Origin: a virus | IMG/VR virus record: IMGVR_UViG_3300033153_000945 | Coordinates: 1 to 24,814 of that record | Strand: one strand, 5' to 3' | DNA length: 24,814 nt | Part shown: positions 16,233 to 24,384 of the stretch, piece by piece | How positions within the stretch are numbered: position 1 is the first letter of the stretch | How the letters are laid out: each line of letters begins with the position of its first letter | Notes under the pieces: generated by a model | Database searches by the model: none | The model's input: the letters and a program-made list of their open reading frames with translations, nothing else | Told to the model about the DNA's origin: nothing | Made by a program: the position numbers and the translations under genes

Positions 16233-16640
16233 TTAAAACTGTCCTAAGCCTCCCAGTTGTTGGTCGGCTTGCATCATTTGCTGAACTTGGCCCATAGCAG
16301 CTTCTGCAATAGCAGGGTCTACTTCTCCAGCTTGTATTAACTGTGCTAGTTGTTCTTGGCCTATCTGACCTCTCAGAATACCATCAGCTAATTGTCCCAT
16401 CTGTACTTCTTGAGGAGTAATAGTAGGGCCTGCTTCTACAACATTACCTAACCCGCCTGCTTGTGCAGCAAGTATATCTCTCTCAGATATAGCTTGAGAT
16501 GCTTGAGCATTAGCTACATTAGCATTAGCCGCATTCAAAGCCGCATTAGGCGTATAATACGGGTTTTGTGGCTCTGCTGCCTGTGGAGCTCCTAGCCCCT
16601 GTTGTTGACTTGCTGGATGTTGTGGTACTAAATTTGGCAT
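16233..16640 (-). CDS. Gln/Ala-rich small phage protein
   Basis: This 135-residue protein has a Pro/Gln-rich N-terminus, an Asn/Ala-rich stretch (NAALNAANANVANAQASQ, about 32-49) and a helical Gln/Ala-rich C-terminus with several QLAQLIQ-type segments. There is no membrane span or catalytic motif. It sits between the portal and scaffold groups, a usual place for small head-assembly proteins. Its ribosome binding site (GGAAGGA) lies inside the last codons of the upstream GIY-YIG gene. Function not recognised. Confidence 0.5.
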   Translation of the reverse strand: MPNLVPQHPASQQQGLGAPQAAEPQNPYYTPNAALNAANANVANAQASQAISERDILAAQAGGLGNVVEAGPTITPQEVQMGQLADGILRGQIGQEQLAQLIQAGEVDPAIAEAAMGQVQQMMQADQQLGGLGQF

Positions 16641-16644
16641 ATGT

Positions 16645-17307
16645 TTATCCTTCCTCTTGGTTTAATAAGTACCAATCGTTATGGTGCTTTCGTTTGTAGT
16701 TGACTACCATCATAACTTTATCTAAAATTAAATTATAAGTAGTAACAAGTTCCTTCGGAGTACAATATATAACTCCATGTGTATCATGTGTAAAAGCGGT
16801 AACAGTAGTTGTCTTTTTAAAGTTATAAGGAGTATCTCCTACAACACTATATAAACACCAGCCAGCATAGCTATCTCTATTTTGAGTTATAACGCGGTAT
16901 ACCCCTCTAACTGTTATATCAAACTCAGTAGCTAGCTCTAAGGCAGTTACCTCTCTAATCCCATGTTCGAAGTGTACAAACTTATGAGTTATAGCATCAG
17001 TGCCAAAATAAGTGCCTCCCCCTCCCATATCAAGATTATACCCATTATCAAAAGTATCTTCCTTTTTAATATAATAACGTTCCAACTGATTAGCTTCTTC
17101 AATAGTATCTATACTATCAGCTAATATTTCATGCTCCCAGTTAGTACTGCCGTATAAAGAAATAGCCCTATGAAAGTGTAGCTGACTGCCTCTATTGGCA
17201 GTTTGCACATGTTCATTCCAGCGTACTTCCATAGTACGTTTAGTTTGACCTATATAGCTTTTACCAGATTTCATACTAGTGTGCTTATATATTACCCATT
17301 GTTCCAT
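16645..17307 (-). CDS. GIY-YIG homing endonuclease
   Basis: The N-terminal nuclease domain (about 1-98) has the paired strands VIYKHT (5-10) and SYIGQT (17-22) in place of GIY and YIG. It also has Arg29 in the following helix, the metal-binding Glu76 in NQLERYYI, and Asn91 in NGYNLDMGGG. The C-terminal part holds two tandem modules, about 110-152 and 172-214. They share the pattern F-x-H...HG...T-x-EL...Y/F...V...W-x-L, likely DNA-recognition repeats of the intron-endonuclease type. The gene begins 3 bases after the portal stop and its final codons carry the next gene's ribosome binding site. It is a selfish or site-specific nuclease inserted between portal and head genes. Confidence 0.85.
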   Translation of the reverse strand: MEQWVIYKHTSMKSGKSYIGQTKRTMEVRWNEHVQTANRGSQLHFHRAISLYGSTNWEHEILADSIDTIEEANQLERYYIKKEDTFDNGYNLDMGGGGTYFGTDAITHKFVHFEHGIREVTALELATEFDITVRGVYRVITQNRDSYAGWCLYSVVGDTPYNFKKTTTVTAFTHDTHGVIYCTPKELVTTYNLILDKVMMVVNYKRKHHNDWYLLNQEEG

Positions 17308-17310
17308 GTA

Positions 17311-19527
17311 CTATATCTCTGCTATAACTTTACCAGGAGTTCTGGTAAGTGCATTTTCTATATGTTTAAGCCCAGCTTGAGCTAACGTTTCTTGATCCTT
17401 AGCAGCTGCATTTACATCAGCCTCAAACTGCATATCCTGTACTTCATCACGGCGTTTATCACCGTTCTGTAAGTACATGAAACTTTGATCCAATATGTCT
17501 GTCTCAGACTGTATTTTCTCTGCAGTAGCTTGTGCTTGATTAGCTTTAGCTTGTTTAAGTACACTATCGCCTTTAACATTTTCTTCTGTTCTAGAAAGTC
17601 TTTCATGTATCTTAGCATCGTAATCTTCCAACTGTTTCATAGCTAAAGCATTTTTAAGTTTCTGCTCTTCTAATTGTAAAGCCATTATCTCTTGTTGCAT
17701 TGGATCTGGTTGAGGTTCAAATGTATCAACTGCTTCTGCTAAGTCATCTAACTTCCACAACTCTGCCATCTTAACATAATGCATCTTAGCAATACTAGGA
17801 TCCATATTAGCAGCATTAGTTTGCATAAGCTTCATAATCTTATTAGCTTGGTCTTCATCTTTCTCAGGAGTACTTACTTGAACTTTTAAATCAAAGTCAC
17901 CTTGTAAGTCATCTCTTTTAACAGTAACAAACTCACTATCAGTAATTCTTACTACTTCTTCTTTAGATAAGAATACTTGATTCATTGCTACAGTCATTCT
18001 AGCCATATCAACAAATAATAGGTCACTAAGTCTTCTAAGAATACTTAGCTCTCTTTTAGCAGTAGCATCCATAGAATCTCTATCTTGCTTAGTACCACCC
18101 ATCTTAGCGCCACCAGGACCACTAAAAGGTTTAGTACCTGTAAGTTCATTAGCATCAGTAGTTTGCCATCCAATAACATCAAAAGGAGTACTACCTACTT
18201 GCTGAACATCTTGACGATGTATAGCAGTCTTAGGATTAAACCCTGAACGGTAGTAAACAGTATTACCTTTTTCATAGCTATTCTTCTGAGAAGGGCTAGG
18301 AAAAAAGTTCTCATCAATAAACTCTTGACCAACAGCTTGCTTAGCAGTAATATCATGTATAGCTCTAGTCATCTTACCTACAGCATCTTGATTCTCTTTA
18401 AGAAGCTCTGCATCAGGCTCGCCATGAACACTTTTCTTAACAGGCATATATGTAGCAACACTGAATGGTAATCTTCCATGAGGAAAAGGATTCTCTTCTA
18501 AACGAACTAGTGTCTTACCAACCCAAGTACCAACTATACCGACTAGTGTACCATCACCTTGAATATCCCAATAACCCCAATACTCATATGCTCTTAATCG
18601 CTTTCTAGCCTTATCTTTGAATTTGAAGTTATTAGACTCATCTGATGCATGCTCATCATAAGCATCCTCATCACCATCTTCTTCGACAAAATCAAGGTTA
18701 TGATAAATACCATACTCTTCACCATCTTCATCTTTACCATACTCATCACTTTTTAACTCAGCATAAGATGTATCATATTCATGAATAACAAATAAAGCAT
18801 CTGCTGCTACACCATCACATGTAGGATCGATAGTTACATTAGCATTAATACATACTTCATAAGAAGGCTGATTCTTAGTAAGAATTTCCTTCTCTACCAT
18901 TTCCATCTCTACACCAATTTGTAAAGGCTCACCAGTCTCAAGCATAGCTCTAACTTGTTCTTGGCTCATCTCTCCAGTCTGAATAGCTTGTTGCATGATA
19001 GCGAGCGCTTCTTCTGGATTAGCATATACAGGAACTTCTTCCTCTACTTCTACTATCTTAGTTTCAGCATCCCAACCAGTCTTTACAATAACAGTACCTT
19101 CATCTACTACTGTTCTTACAATATCACTAACTAGTTTAGTTTTCTTAACTTTAGTATTCCATTGGAAATTTAATACTCTACCATTCTGCTTAGCCGCTTC
19201 AACATCTAAATGTGTAGAAGGAGCTACTCTAAATAAATTAGATGTACTTAAAAATGGGTCTTCTAAAGCAGGATACTTCCACTCGTTTTGTTTTCTTACA
19301 AGTTTAGGTCTAGCAGTAGACTTTCCAAGTCCTTGCACTATTATCTCAGGACCACCTTCTCTAGTTTCATCCCAGATAAGTAGTTTAGCCCTAAATTCGT
19401 CCTGTCCACTTTCAGCAGACTTACGGTCATTATCAAGATCAGCAAGCGTTGGAGCATTCTTCCAACTTGTCTGTAGTTTCTTCTTACGTTTAGGGACGTC
19501 TTCTACTTCAGTAATATCTTCTGCCAT
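17311..19527 (-). CDS. Portal protein
   Basis: This 738-residue protein should form the ring at the capsid vertex through which DNA passes. Supporting features are its size (close to the 700-770 of N4- and P22-type portals), its position ahead of scaffold and capsid, and portal-like segments. These include DPFLSTSNLFRVAPST, the central VATYMPVKKSVHGEP...ENQDAVGKMTRAIHD and the Gly-rich GTKPFSGPGGAKMGG near residue 470. A long charged, Gln-rich helix-forming C-terminus (about 620-738) fits a portal barrel. An acidic insert (about 255-290) is notable. It starts after AAAGGA, just downstream of the consensus promoter at 19554-19582. Confidence 0.8.
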   Translation of the reverse strand: MAEDITEVEDVPKRKKKLQTSWKNAPTLADLDNDRKSAESGQDEFRAKLLIWDETREGGPEIIVQGLGKSTARPKLVRKQNEWKYPALEDPFLSTSNLFRVAPSTHLDVEAAKQNGRVLNFQWNTKVKKTKLVSDIVRTVVDEGTVIVKTGWDAETKIVEVEEEVPVYANPEEALAIMQQAIQTGEMSQEQVRAMLETGEPLQIGVEMEMVEKEILTKNQPSYEVCINANVTIDPTCDGVAADALFVIHEYDTSYAELKSDEYGKDEDGEEYGIYHNLDFVEEDGDEDAYDEHASDESNNFKFKDKARKRLRAYEYWGYWDIQGDGTLVGIVGTWVGKTLVRLEENPFPHGRLPFSVATYMPVKKSVHGEPDAELLKENQDAVGKMTRAIHDITAKQAVGQEFIDENFFPSPSQKNSYEKGNTVYYRSGFNPKTAIHRQDVQQVGSTPFDVIGWQTTDANELTGTKPFSGPGGAKMGGTKQDRDSMDATAKRELSILRRLSDLLFVDMARMTVAMNQVFLSKEEVVRITDSEFVTVKRDDLQGDFDLKVQVSTPEKDEDQANKIMKLMQTNAANMDPSIAKMHYVKMAELWKLDDLAEAVDTFEPQPDPMQQEIMALQLEEQKLKNALAMKQLEDYDAKIHERLSRTEENVKGDSVLKQAKANQAQATAEKIQSETDILDQSFMYLQNGDKRRDEVQDMQFEADVNAAAKDQETLAQAGLKHIENALTRTPGKVIAEI

Positions 19528-19553
19528 ATTAATGTTCCTTTATTATTAGGGGA

Positions 19554-19582
19554 ATTATACTTAACAAATTCATTAATGTCAA
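19554..19582 (-). promoter_or_regulatory. Full-consensus sigma70 promoter for the head genes
   Basis: In minus-strand sense TTGACA (19582-19577) and TATAAT (19559-19554) both match consensus fully, with the optimal 17-base spacer. Transcription would start near 19547, about 20 bases before the portal ATG. The -35 box is centred in a small palindrome, TAATGT-TG-ACATTA, which could bind a regulator. It occupies the 57-base gap between the fibre and portal genes, so it should make the head operon independent of read-through and active with unmodified host RNA polymerase. Confidence 0.85.
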
Positions 19583-19584
19583 CA

Positions 19585-21405
19585 TTACGTAATACTAATA
19601 GACGCAATATCAAAAGATAAGCTTTCAAATGTCACATCTATTGCTACATTTGAGCGAATTCTTACTTTATGAACATTACCAGCTATCTCTTGCATAGGCC
19701 AACTAAAACTTAACGAATCCTCTGTAGCACTTCTTGGTATATTCTTAGCATAAGTATAGTGAATTGTTGCACCAGTTACATCATATAATTCAAGGTATAG
19801 CGTTCTAGTATTAGTTGAAGATATAAAAGATATCCCAGCAGTAAAATGAACTCTGTAGTCTCCATCATTAGGAAGAGTTATTTCACCAGTAGCCTCATTA
19901 ACTGTTGTAACAACTTCTCTTGTTAATGTATAATCAACAATATCCTGAGTTGTTACATCAACGTTGTACAATGGTGTGTCCTGCCCTTTCAAGCCACCAA
20001 GAACATTAGGGGTAACCTCGTTCACTTTAACATCTACTCTAAACTTACCAACAGATGCATCAGATACAAGTACACCTCCAACCTCAGTTCTAATTGCAGG
20101 AGCAGTTTTTGTGTATGTTCCAGCAATAGTATCACTAAGATAATATGGGCCACCAGCAGCTAATATACTAGTATCAAAATCAACAATACCACTAATAGCA
20201 ATTGCAGTACTTTCTCCATTTGCTACTTCTAATGTAGTAACACCAACAACGTTTGCATTTTCAAAACTATCAGCCTGTGCCTTAACTATCTGAGGAATAC
20301 CACCAGATACACCTTGTACCCTTACAGCCATACCTTCTTCTATTAAGGCACCTGAATTATTAATAACGTGCATATGTTGTCCATGGCCAGGACTAACTTC
20401 AATACCCTCAAATGGCCCCATTATATTAAATGTTCCAGTATTTCCGTCATAATAAAATTTACCTTCCTCGTAAGAAGGAGCAACGAAAACCGGATTAAGC
20501 TTAGCTTCATCAGGAGGAGTTTGTAATATTAATATATCATCTTCATTAGTAGTTACTCTAGCACTTAGTTCTTTTTCAGTCCAACTAGTCCAATCAGTAC
20601 CATCACCAGCTATAGATGTTCTTATATACTCTATACCGCTTGTTCCAGTATACCACTGTTCCATACCAGTTGCATCATCTATATATTTAACATATAATAT
20701 CCCTGATGTTTCTGCAGCAGGTATATTTAAACCAGTTACATCATCATATATACCAGATACTAGTATAGTATTAAGATTAGTAGTAGTCTCGTCTAGTCTT
20801 ATTGTAAGCTCTTTATTAATAGTAGCTATAGCAGCCTCAGCAGCAGCACGACTAGCTTCAATAGAAGTAATTCTTACACTCTCCGGAACTTCTGCCCATG
20901 CATCCCATTCACCTACACCTACTTTACTTCTTATATACTCTTTAGTATCAGAAGTTCTACTAAGTAGCTGTGTAACTAGATCCGTACCACCTGATACTTC
21001 TTCTATAATAACTAATGTAGCACTAGTTAAACTAAGAGGAAGATTATGGTCATCAGTAACGTTATACACACCAGCTATATAAATAACATCATCATCGATG
21101 TCTTCAGTTCCAGCAGGTATAACGATTTGACCTCTAATAGTATTAACACTTATAGCAGTCTCGTTAACTTGTCTACTAGCTTCTACTTCATCAATAGCTG
21201 CAGCTACATCAGTACCTACTATATCTTCCGTAGAAGTAAATGTAGTATCAGCAGCATCTACATTAGCCCACTCGACATCATAGTCAGTATCGGAAAGCTT
21301 CATTAAAACTTCTTTTGTTATACCGCCTGGATGTGTACTAGCTCCTGGAATACCAGCAATGCCCTGGGGACCAGCTGATATGACTTCTACTACTGTTATA
21401 GACAT
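19585..21405 (-). CDS. Tail fibre with collagen-like start and pyocin-knob domains
   Basis: This 606-residue protein begins with a short collagen-like stretch (GPQGIAGIPG, 12-21) followed by VLMKLSDTDYDVEW, a common phage fibre linker. Two related domains at about 97-173 and 205-278 have the pyocin-knob pattern: N-terminal 'GxYxVT', a hydrophobic strand, then 'EYIRS...WDAWAE' or 'EYIRT...WTSWTE'. A beta-rich middle follows. The last about 130 residues look like a jelly-roll head (TLYLELYDVTG...NVHKVRIRS), probably the receptor-binding tip. Its ribosome binding site AAAGGA lies within the last codons of the upstream HNH gene, which it overlaps by 10 bases. It would recognise the host surface. 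Confidence 0.8.
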   Translation of the reverse strand: MSITVVEVISAGPQGIAGIPGASTHPGGITKEVLMKLSDTDYDVEWANVDAADTTFTSTEDIVGTDVAAAIDEVEASRQVNETAISVNTIRGQIVIPAGTEDIDDDVIYIAGVYNVTDDHNLPLSLTSATLVIIEEVSGGTDLVTQLLSRTSDTKEYIRSKVGVGEWDAWAEVPESVRITSIEASRAAAEAAIATINKELTIRLDETTTNLNTILVSGIYDDVTGLNIPAAETSGILYVKYIDDATGMEQWYTGTSGIEYIRTSIAGDGTDWTSWTEKELSARVTTNEDDILILQTPPDEAKLNPVFVAPSYEEGKFYYDGNTGTFNIMGPFEGIEVSPGHGQHMHVINNSGALIEEGMAVRVQGVSGGIPQIVKAQADSFENANVVGVTTLEVANGESTAIAISGIVDFDTSILAAGGPYYLSDTIAGTYTKTAPAIRTEVGGVLVSDASVGKFRVDVKVNEVTPNVLGGLKGQDTPLYNVDVTTQDIVDYTLTREVVTTVNEATGEITLPNDGDYRVHFTAGISFISSTNTRTLYLELYDVTGATIHYTYAKNIPRSATEDSLSFSWPMQEIAGNVHKVRIRSNVAIDVTFESLSFDIASISIT

Positions 21406-22073
21406 AATTTATTTCCTTTGATTAAGTTATCCTTAGCAGATAATATCTGCAAGTTACTAGGAGTGTGAAAACCACATACAGTGTCACCTTGTAAAGGTAT
21501 TATATGATCTACATGATATTGAGTACCTTCTAATGAATTAAGCCAAAATGCTAACTTGTAAATCTCTTTAAAATACTTAGTATCCCAAGCATCTGTCCAG
21601 GCTGGAGTTGCTTTTAATTTATTAGCATGTCGTCTAGCCCACGCTTCATTTAGTTTATCCCTGTTAGCTTTTCTATACTTTCGAGCACGCTCTCTATACT
21701 TATCAGGATTTAATATACGATCAAGTCGTTTCCTATCAGCTGTAGCTTCCTTATTATCTGCATATCTAGCTCTTTCTTTAGCGTTAATTTTCTCTTTATT
21801 AACTTTTCTATAGCGGGCACCATTGGAGAGACATTTAGCTTTATTAGAGGCTCTATATGCTTTACTACGTTCTCTCTGTTTATCTATATTAGCATGGTAT
21901 CTGGCCCGCTCATTAGCGTTAAGTGTGCCTCTATCTTTATCTCTTAATTCAGCTGTTTTAATGTTTTTACACTTCTTACACTGCCCTCTTAGTCCATCGG
22001 TTGAGGATTTTCTGACACCAAACATATTAGTATCTTTACTGGTATTACAGGTACTACATATTTTATAACTCAT
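21396..22073 (-). CDS. HNH homing endonuclease
   Basis: This 225-residue protein has an N-terminal zinc ribbon (Cys6-xx-Cys9...Cys32-xx-Cys35), a long basic central region (about 50-150), and a C-terminal HNH domain YHVDHIIPLQG...SNLQIL...DN (His187, Asp189, His190, Asn207, Asn216). The centre repeats an 'ARYRxxNxxKxxxxxRxYR' pattern about three times and probably tracks along DNA. Its ATG overlaps the stop of the adaptor gene as TAATG, and its 3' end overlaps the fibre start while supplying the fibre's ribosome binding site. It is a free-standing nuclease inserted between tail genes. Confidence 0.85.
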   Translation of the reverse strand: MSYKICSTCNTSKDTNMFGVRKSSTDGLRGQCKKCKNIKTAELRDKDRGTLNANERARYHANIDKQRERSKAYRASNKAKCLSNGARYRKVNKEKINAKERARYADNKEATADRKRLDRILNPDKYRERARKYRKANRDKLNEAWARRHANKLKATPAWTDAWDTKYFKEIYKLAFWLNSLEGTQYHVDHIIPLQGDTVCGFHTPSNLQILSAKDNLIKGNKLCL

Positions 22074-22486
22074 TACTTAACCTTTCCTGCTATACTTCTA
22101 CTAACTGTTAAATCTCCAGCCAGTATTGTTGTTCTTTCATCGGCACCTAAATGGGTATTATGTAATTCAATATCATAATAACATTTAAGGAGCTTTCTTT
22201 CCTTATCGTTGTAGTTTAATAATGCTACTGTATCAATATCTTCAAACTTAATCTCTATTGTATACACTTGATCGACCTCGTCATAAACATAAGTAGTAGC
22301 AACAACTTCTGGTATGATAAACTCATCATCTAATGGTTTTCTCTTTACACCCATAGTAACAGTAACATCTTCAGATACATCTATTACAGCACCGTCTTCA
22401 TCTTTAACAGTAAGACGTATAAACTCAGTATCACCAGCTATAAAGTGAATTGGGTAGTCCTGCTCTTTTACTTTCTTAAATGCCAT
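22073..22486 (-). CDS. Probable tail-fibre adaptor / baseplate-type protein
   Basis: This 137-residue, beta-rich protein has FIAGDTEFIRLTVKDEDGAVIDVSEDVTVTMGVKRK near its start and YDIELHNT...RTTILAGDLTVSRSIA at the end. This is the pattern of small Ig-like phage proteins resembling the BppU N-terminal domain, which link fibres to the tail. The start follows AGGAGA. Before the HNH insertion it would have been directly next to the fibre gene, which supports a tail role. Confidence 0.6.
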   Translation of the reverse strand: MAFKKVKEQDYPIHFIAGDTEFIRLTVKDEDGAVIDVSEDVTVTMGVKRKPLDDEFIIPEVVATTYVYDEVDQVYTIEIKFEDIDTVALLNYNDKERKLLKCYYDIELHNTHLGADERTTILAGDLTVSRSIAGKVK

Positions 22487-22494
22487 ATAATCTC

Positions 22495-22935
22495 CTATAT
22501 AATTTGTATAGTGACTCTCTCACCATTTTCAATTTCTTTAAGAATCTTCTTATACATACTGGCGTACTTCAAAGTGCTACCAGTAACAGTTTGTCTATCG
22601 TAGCTAGAATCACATCCAGTACCTACTAAGATACATCCTTCTGTATGCTCATGCTTATTGCCAGTATGGATATAAACCCATTCAAATCCAGGAACGTCTT
22701 GAAGCCATAGCATACCTTTGTGAGTATCTCCGAACTTCTGTCCATACCTTTTGTTCATACCACCTTCTGTACGAAGCTTTATCTCGTACTCTCCGGCCGG
22801 TATCCTAGTACTACCAGGTATCTTTGGCTCATTGAAAGTATCCTCTAAAGTGAATCCTTCGAATGTTCCATTTAAACTAATAGTACCAATAGTACTCTTA
22901 TTGTTATCTTGTAATCTAACTACTTGAATAAACAC
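22495..22935 (-). CDS. DUF5675-family protein, possible cell-wall-related enzyme
   Basis: This 146-residue protein matches the DUF5675 pattern: an N-terminal strand VVRLQDN...STIGTISLNG, then EGFTLED...IPAGEYEIKL, then VYIHTGN...HTEGCILVG, with His90 and Cys101 in the conserved C-terminal motif. The spacing of a His, a Gly-Cys pair and nearby residues recalls L,D-transpeptidase-like active sites, but no enzyme activity is established for this family as far as I know. It starts with GTG, which overlaps the upstream TAG as TAGTG, behind AAAGGA. It lies between a membrane coiled-coil protein and tail genes. Confidence 0.7.
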   Translation of the reverse strand: MFIQVVRLQDNNKSTIGTISLNGTFEGFTLEDTFNEPKIPGSTRIPAGEYEIKLRTEGGMNKRYGQKFGDTHKGMLWLQDVPGFEWVYIHTGNKHEHTEGCILVGTGCDSSYDRQTVTGSTLKYASMYKKILKEIENGERVTIQII

Positions 22936-23429
22936 TAATGATCCTTTAGGTGTATATTAACACCACTCATGCCCTTAATAATCCCATAGTTTCTATTAAG
23001 GTACCTGTCATGCTCAGCTAGTTTATCGTCAACGTTCTTATCTCTAACTTCGCTAACAGACATATGTGTTTCACTTCTCGTGTCCAGTGTATGGATAGAT
23101 TGCACAAAATACGTACCAAAAGTAACAGCATATGTAATTAGTATTACCAGTGCCCATTTTATAAAGTATGGAGGAACTGCTGCTTTCTGCACAGTTTCAA
23201 GATCTTCTATTTTAGTATGGACCCTTTCAAATGATTCTTTTAAATTCTCATCCATATTAGAGAGCCTCTCAGCTTGTACATGTTGGTTACTTAGGACTTC
23301 TATAATATCTTCCATTTTCCTATTAGTAGTACCGACAGCATCTGCTAAATGCTCTATTGATTGACTCATAACCTCTATATGCTTATCATGAGTTATCACT
23401 AGATCTTTTACATCCTCGTCTTTCATCAA
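22935..23429 (-). CDS. Coiled-coil protein with one membrane span
   Basis: Of its 164 residues, 1-85 are charged and heptad-like (VMSQSIEHLADAV...MEDIIEVLSNQ...LKESFERVHTKIEDLE). Residues about 88-110 form a clear membrane helix (YFIKWALVILITYAVTFGTYFV). A short polar tail follows. There is no signal peptide, so the N-terminus is probably cytoplasmic. It could belong to a lysis set (holin-like or inner-membrane spanin-like), but has no motif that decides this. AAAGG lies 6 bases before the ATGATG start, and either Met could be used. The neighbouring genes also look envelope-related. Confidence 0.6.
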   Translation of the reverse strand: MMKDEDVKDLVITHDKHIEVMSQSIEHLADAVGTTNRKMEDIIEVLSNQHVQAERLSNMDENLKESFERVHTKIEDLETVQKAAVPPYFIKWALVILITYAVTFGTYFVQSIHTLDTRSETHMSVSEVRDKNVDDKLAEHDRYLNRNYGIIKGMSGVNIHLKDH

Positions 23430-23474
23430 TTACCTTTATACCTATTAAATTTTATTCCGAAAGTATACCATTAT

Positions 23475-24152
23475 TTATTTAAATTTACCAGCTATAGTAA
23501 ACCTACCATTAGTATTCGGATTCCAGCCAAAGTAAAATGTCCATGGTACATTTATAACAACAATCTTCTTAGGTACACTGCATAACCCAAAGAACCATTT
23601 ACGCTCTGTCATTACAGGTTTAATAAACTTAAAGTACTTGGCCATACTGAATATAAACCTACTCTGTTTCTTCTCAGTTAAGAACCATACTAGTTGATAC
23701 CCATTATCTCCATTAGAACTTCTTAATTTTCTATCCCAATCATAGTCACCAAAAGCTCTTTCAACATGTACTATTTCACTACTATTCCCAAAATATACAT
23801 AGTTAATATTATACATAGGATTTCTTACAGCATTCCATCCATAAGCACAAGCAAACGTTTGCCATCTAGTTAATGGTAATGTATATTTACTAAATACAGG
23901 ACTCTGTTCTCTATACCAGTTAGGACCTTCTTTTGGTTGATCATCATCATAATGCAGCCAGAAGAACCATTTAATAGGGCTAGCAAATATCTTTTCATGT
24001 CTGACGTAGTTTTTTCTTTCTACACCTTTCATTGTCCAACTGTACACTAAGTATACTATTGGATAGAATACTTTAGTCCATACACCTTTTAAGACTAGTA
24101 GCACTAAGAACCATATTGATAGCAGTACCGCACTTAACTTATTTATCTTCAT
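23475..24152 (-). CDS. Phage membrane protein of unknown function
   Basis: This 225-residue protein has one or two hydrophobic helices at about 7-40, then a soluble Trp/Tyr/Phe-rich part. WFFWLHYDDDQPKEGPNWYR and YGWNAVRNPMYNINYVYFG are conserved-looking segments similar to a group of uncharacterised phage membrane proteins; I am not certain of the family name. The ATG at 24152 lies within the last codons of the PLA2-like gene (14-base overlap) behind AAAGGAAG, so the two are translationally coupled. Confidence 0.55.
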   Translation of the reverse strand: MKINKLSAVLLSIWFLVLLVLKGVWTKVFYPIVYLVYSWTMKGVERKNYVRHEKIFASPIKWFFWLHYDDDQPKEGPNWYREQSPVFSKYTLPLTRWQTFACAYGWNAVRNPMYNINYVYFGNSSEIVHVERAFGDYDWDRKLRSSNGDNGYQLVWFLTEKKQSRFIFSMAKYFKFIKPVMTERKWFFGLCSVPKKIVVINVPWTFYFGWNPNTNGRFTIAGKFK

Positions 24153-24384
24153 TCACTTCCTTTATAGGGTTTATTGCTTTATCATAGAAATACCAGCCAA
24201 TCGTTCTAACTCCAGCAAACATAATTGATGCCATTACAATATTTGATTTTCTTCTTACACATCTAAATAGTAACTTATCAGCTTGATATCTAGTTAGTCT
24301 TTTATTAGCATACCTTCTGTCATGTAAAGCACAACACTCGGACCAGTTACCCTCAAACCAGAGAGTACAGTGGTCCTTAGCCAT
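24139..24384 (-). CDS. Small phospholipase A2-like protein
   Basis: This 81-residue protein contains GNWSECCALHDRRYA (12-26), which fits the CCxxHDxxY signature of phospholipase A2. His21 and Asp22 would be the catalytic pair, with Cys17, Cys18 and Cys41 as possible disulfide partners. Helical RYQADKLLFRCV and ASIMFAGVRTIGWYFY follow, as in short PLA2-like proteins seen in bacteria and phages. It lacks an obvious signal peptide. Such an enzyme could attack host membranes at lysis, or in entry if virion-borne. The start overlaps the stop of the upstream gene as TAATG, and the next membrane gene starts inside its end. The usual N-terminal calcium-loop pattern is only partly visible, so activity is unproven. 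Confidence 0.55.
   Translation of the reverse strand: MAKDHCTLWFEGNWSECCALHDRRYANKRLTRYQADKLLFRCVRRKSNIVMASIMFAGVRTIGWYFYDKAINPIKEVNEDK

Noticed and set aside
18995-19549. Plus-strand open frame of 184 residues opposite the portal start
   Set aside because: It lies antisense to a well-supported portal gene and its promoter, has no recognisable domain and no good ribosome binding site.
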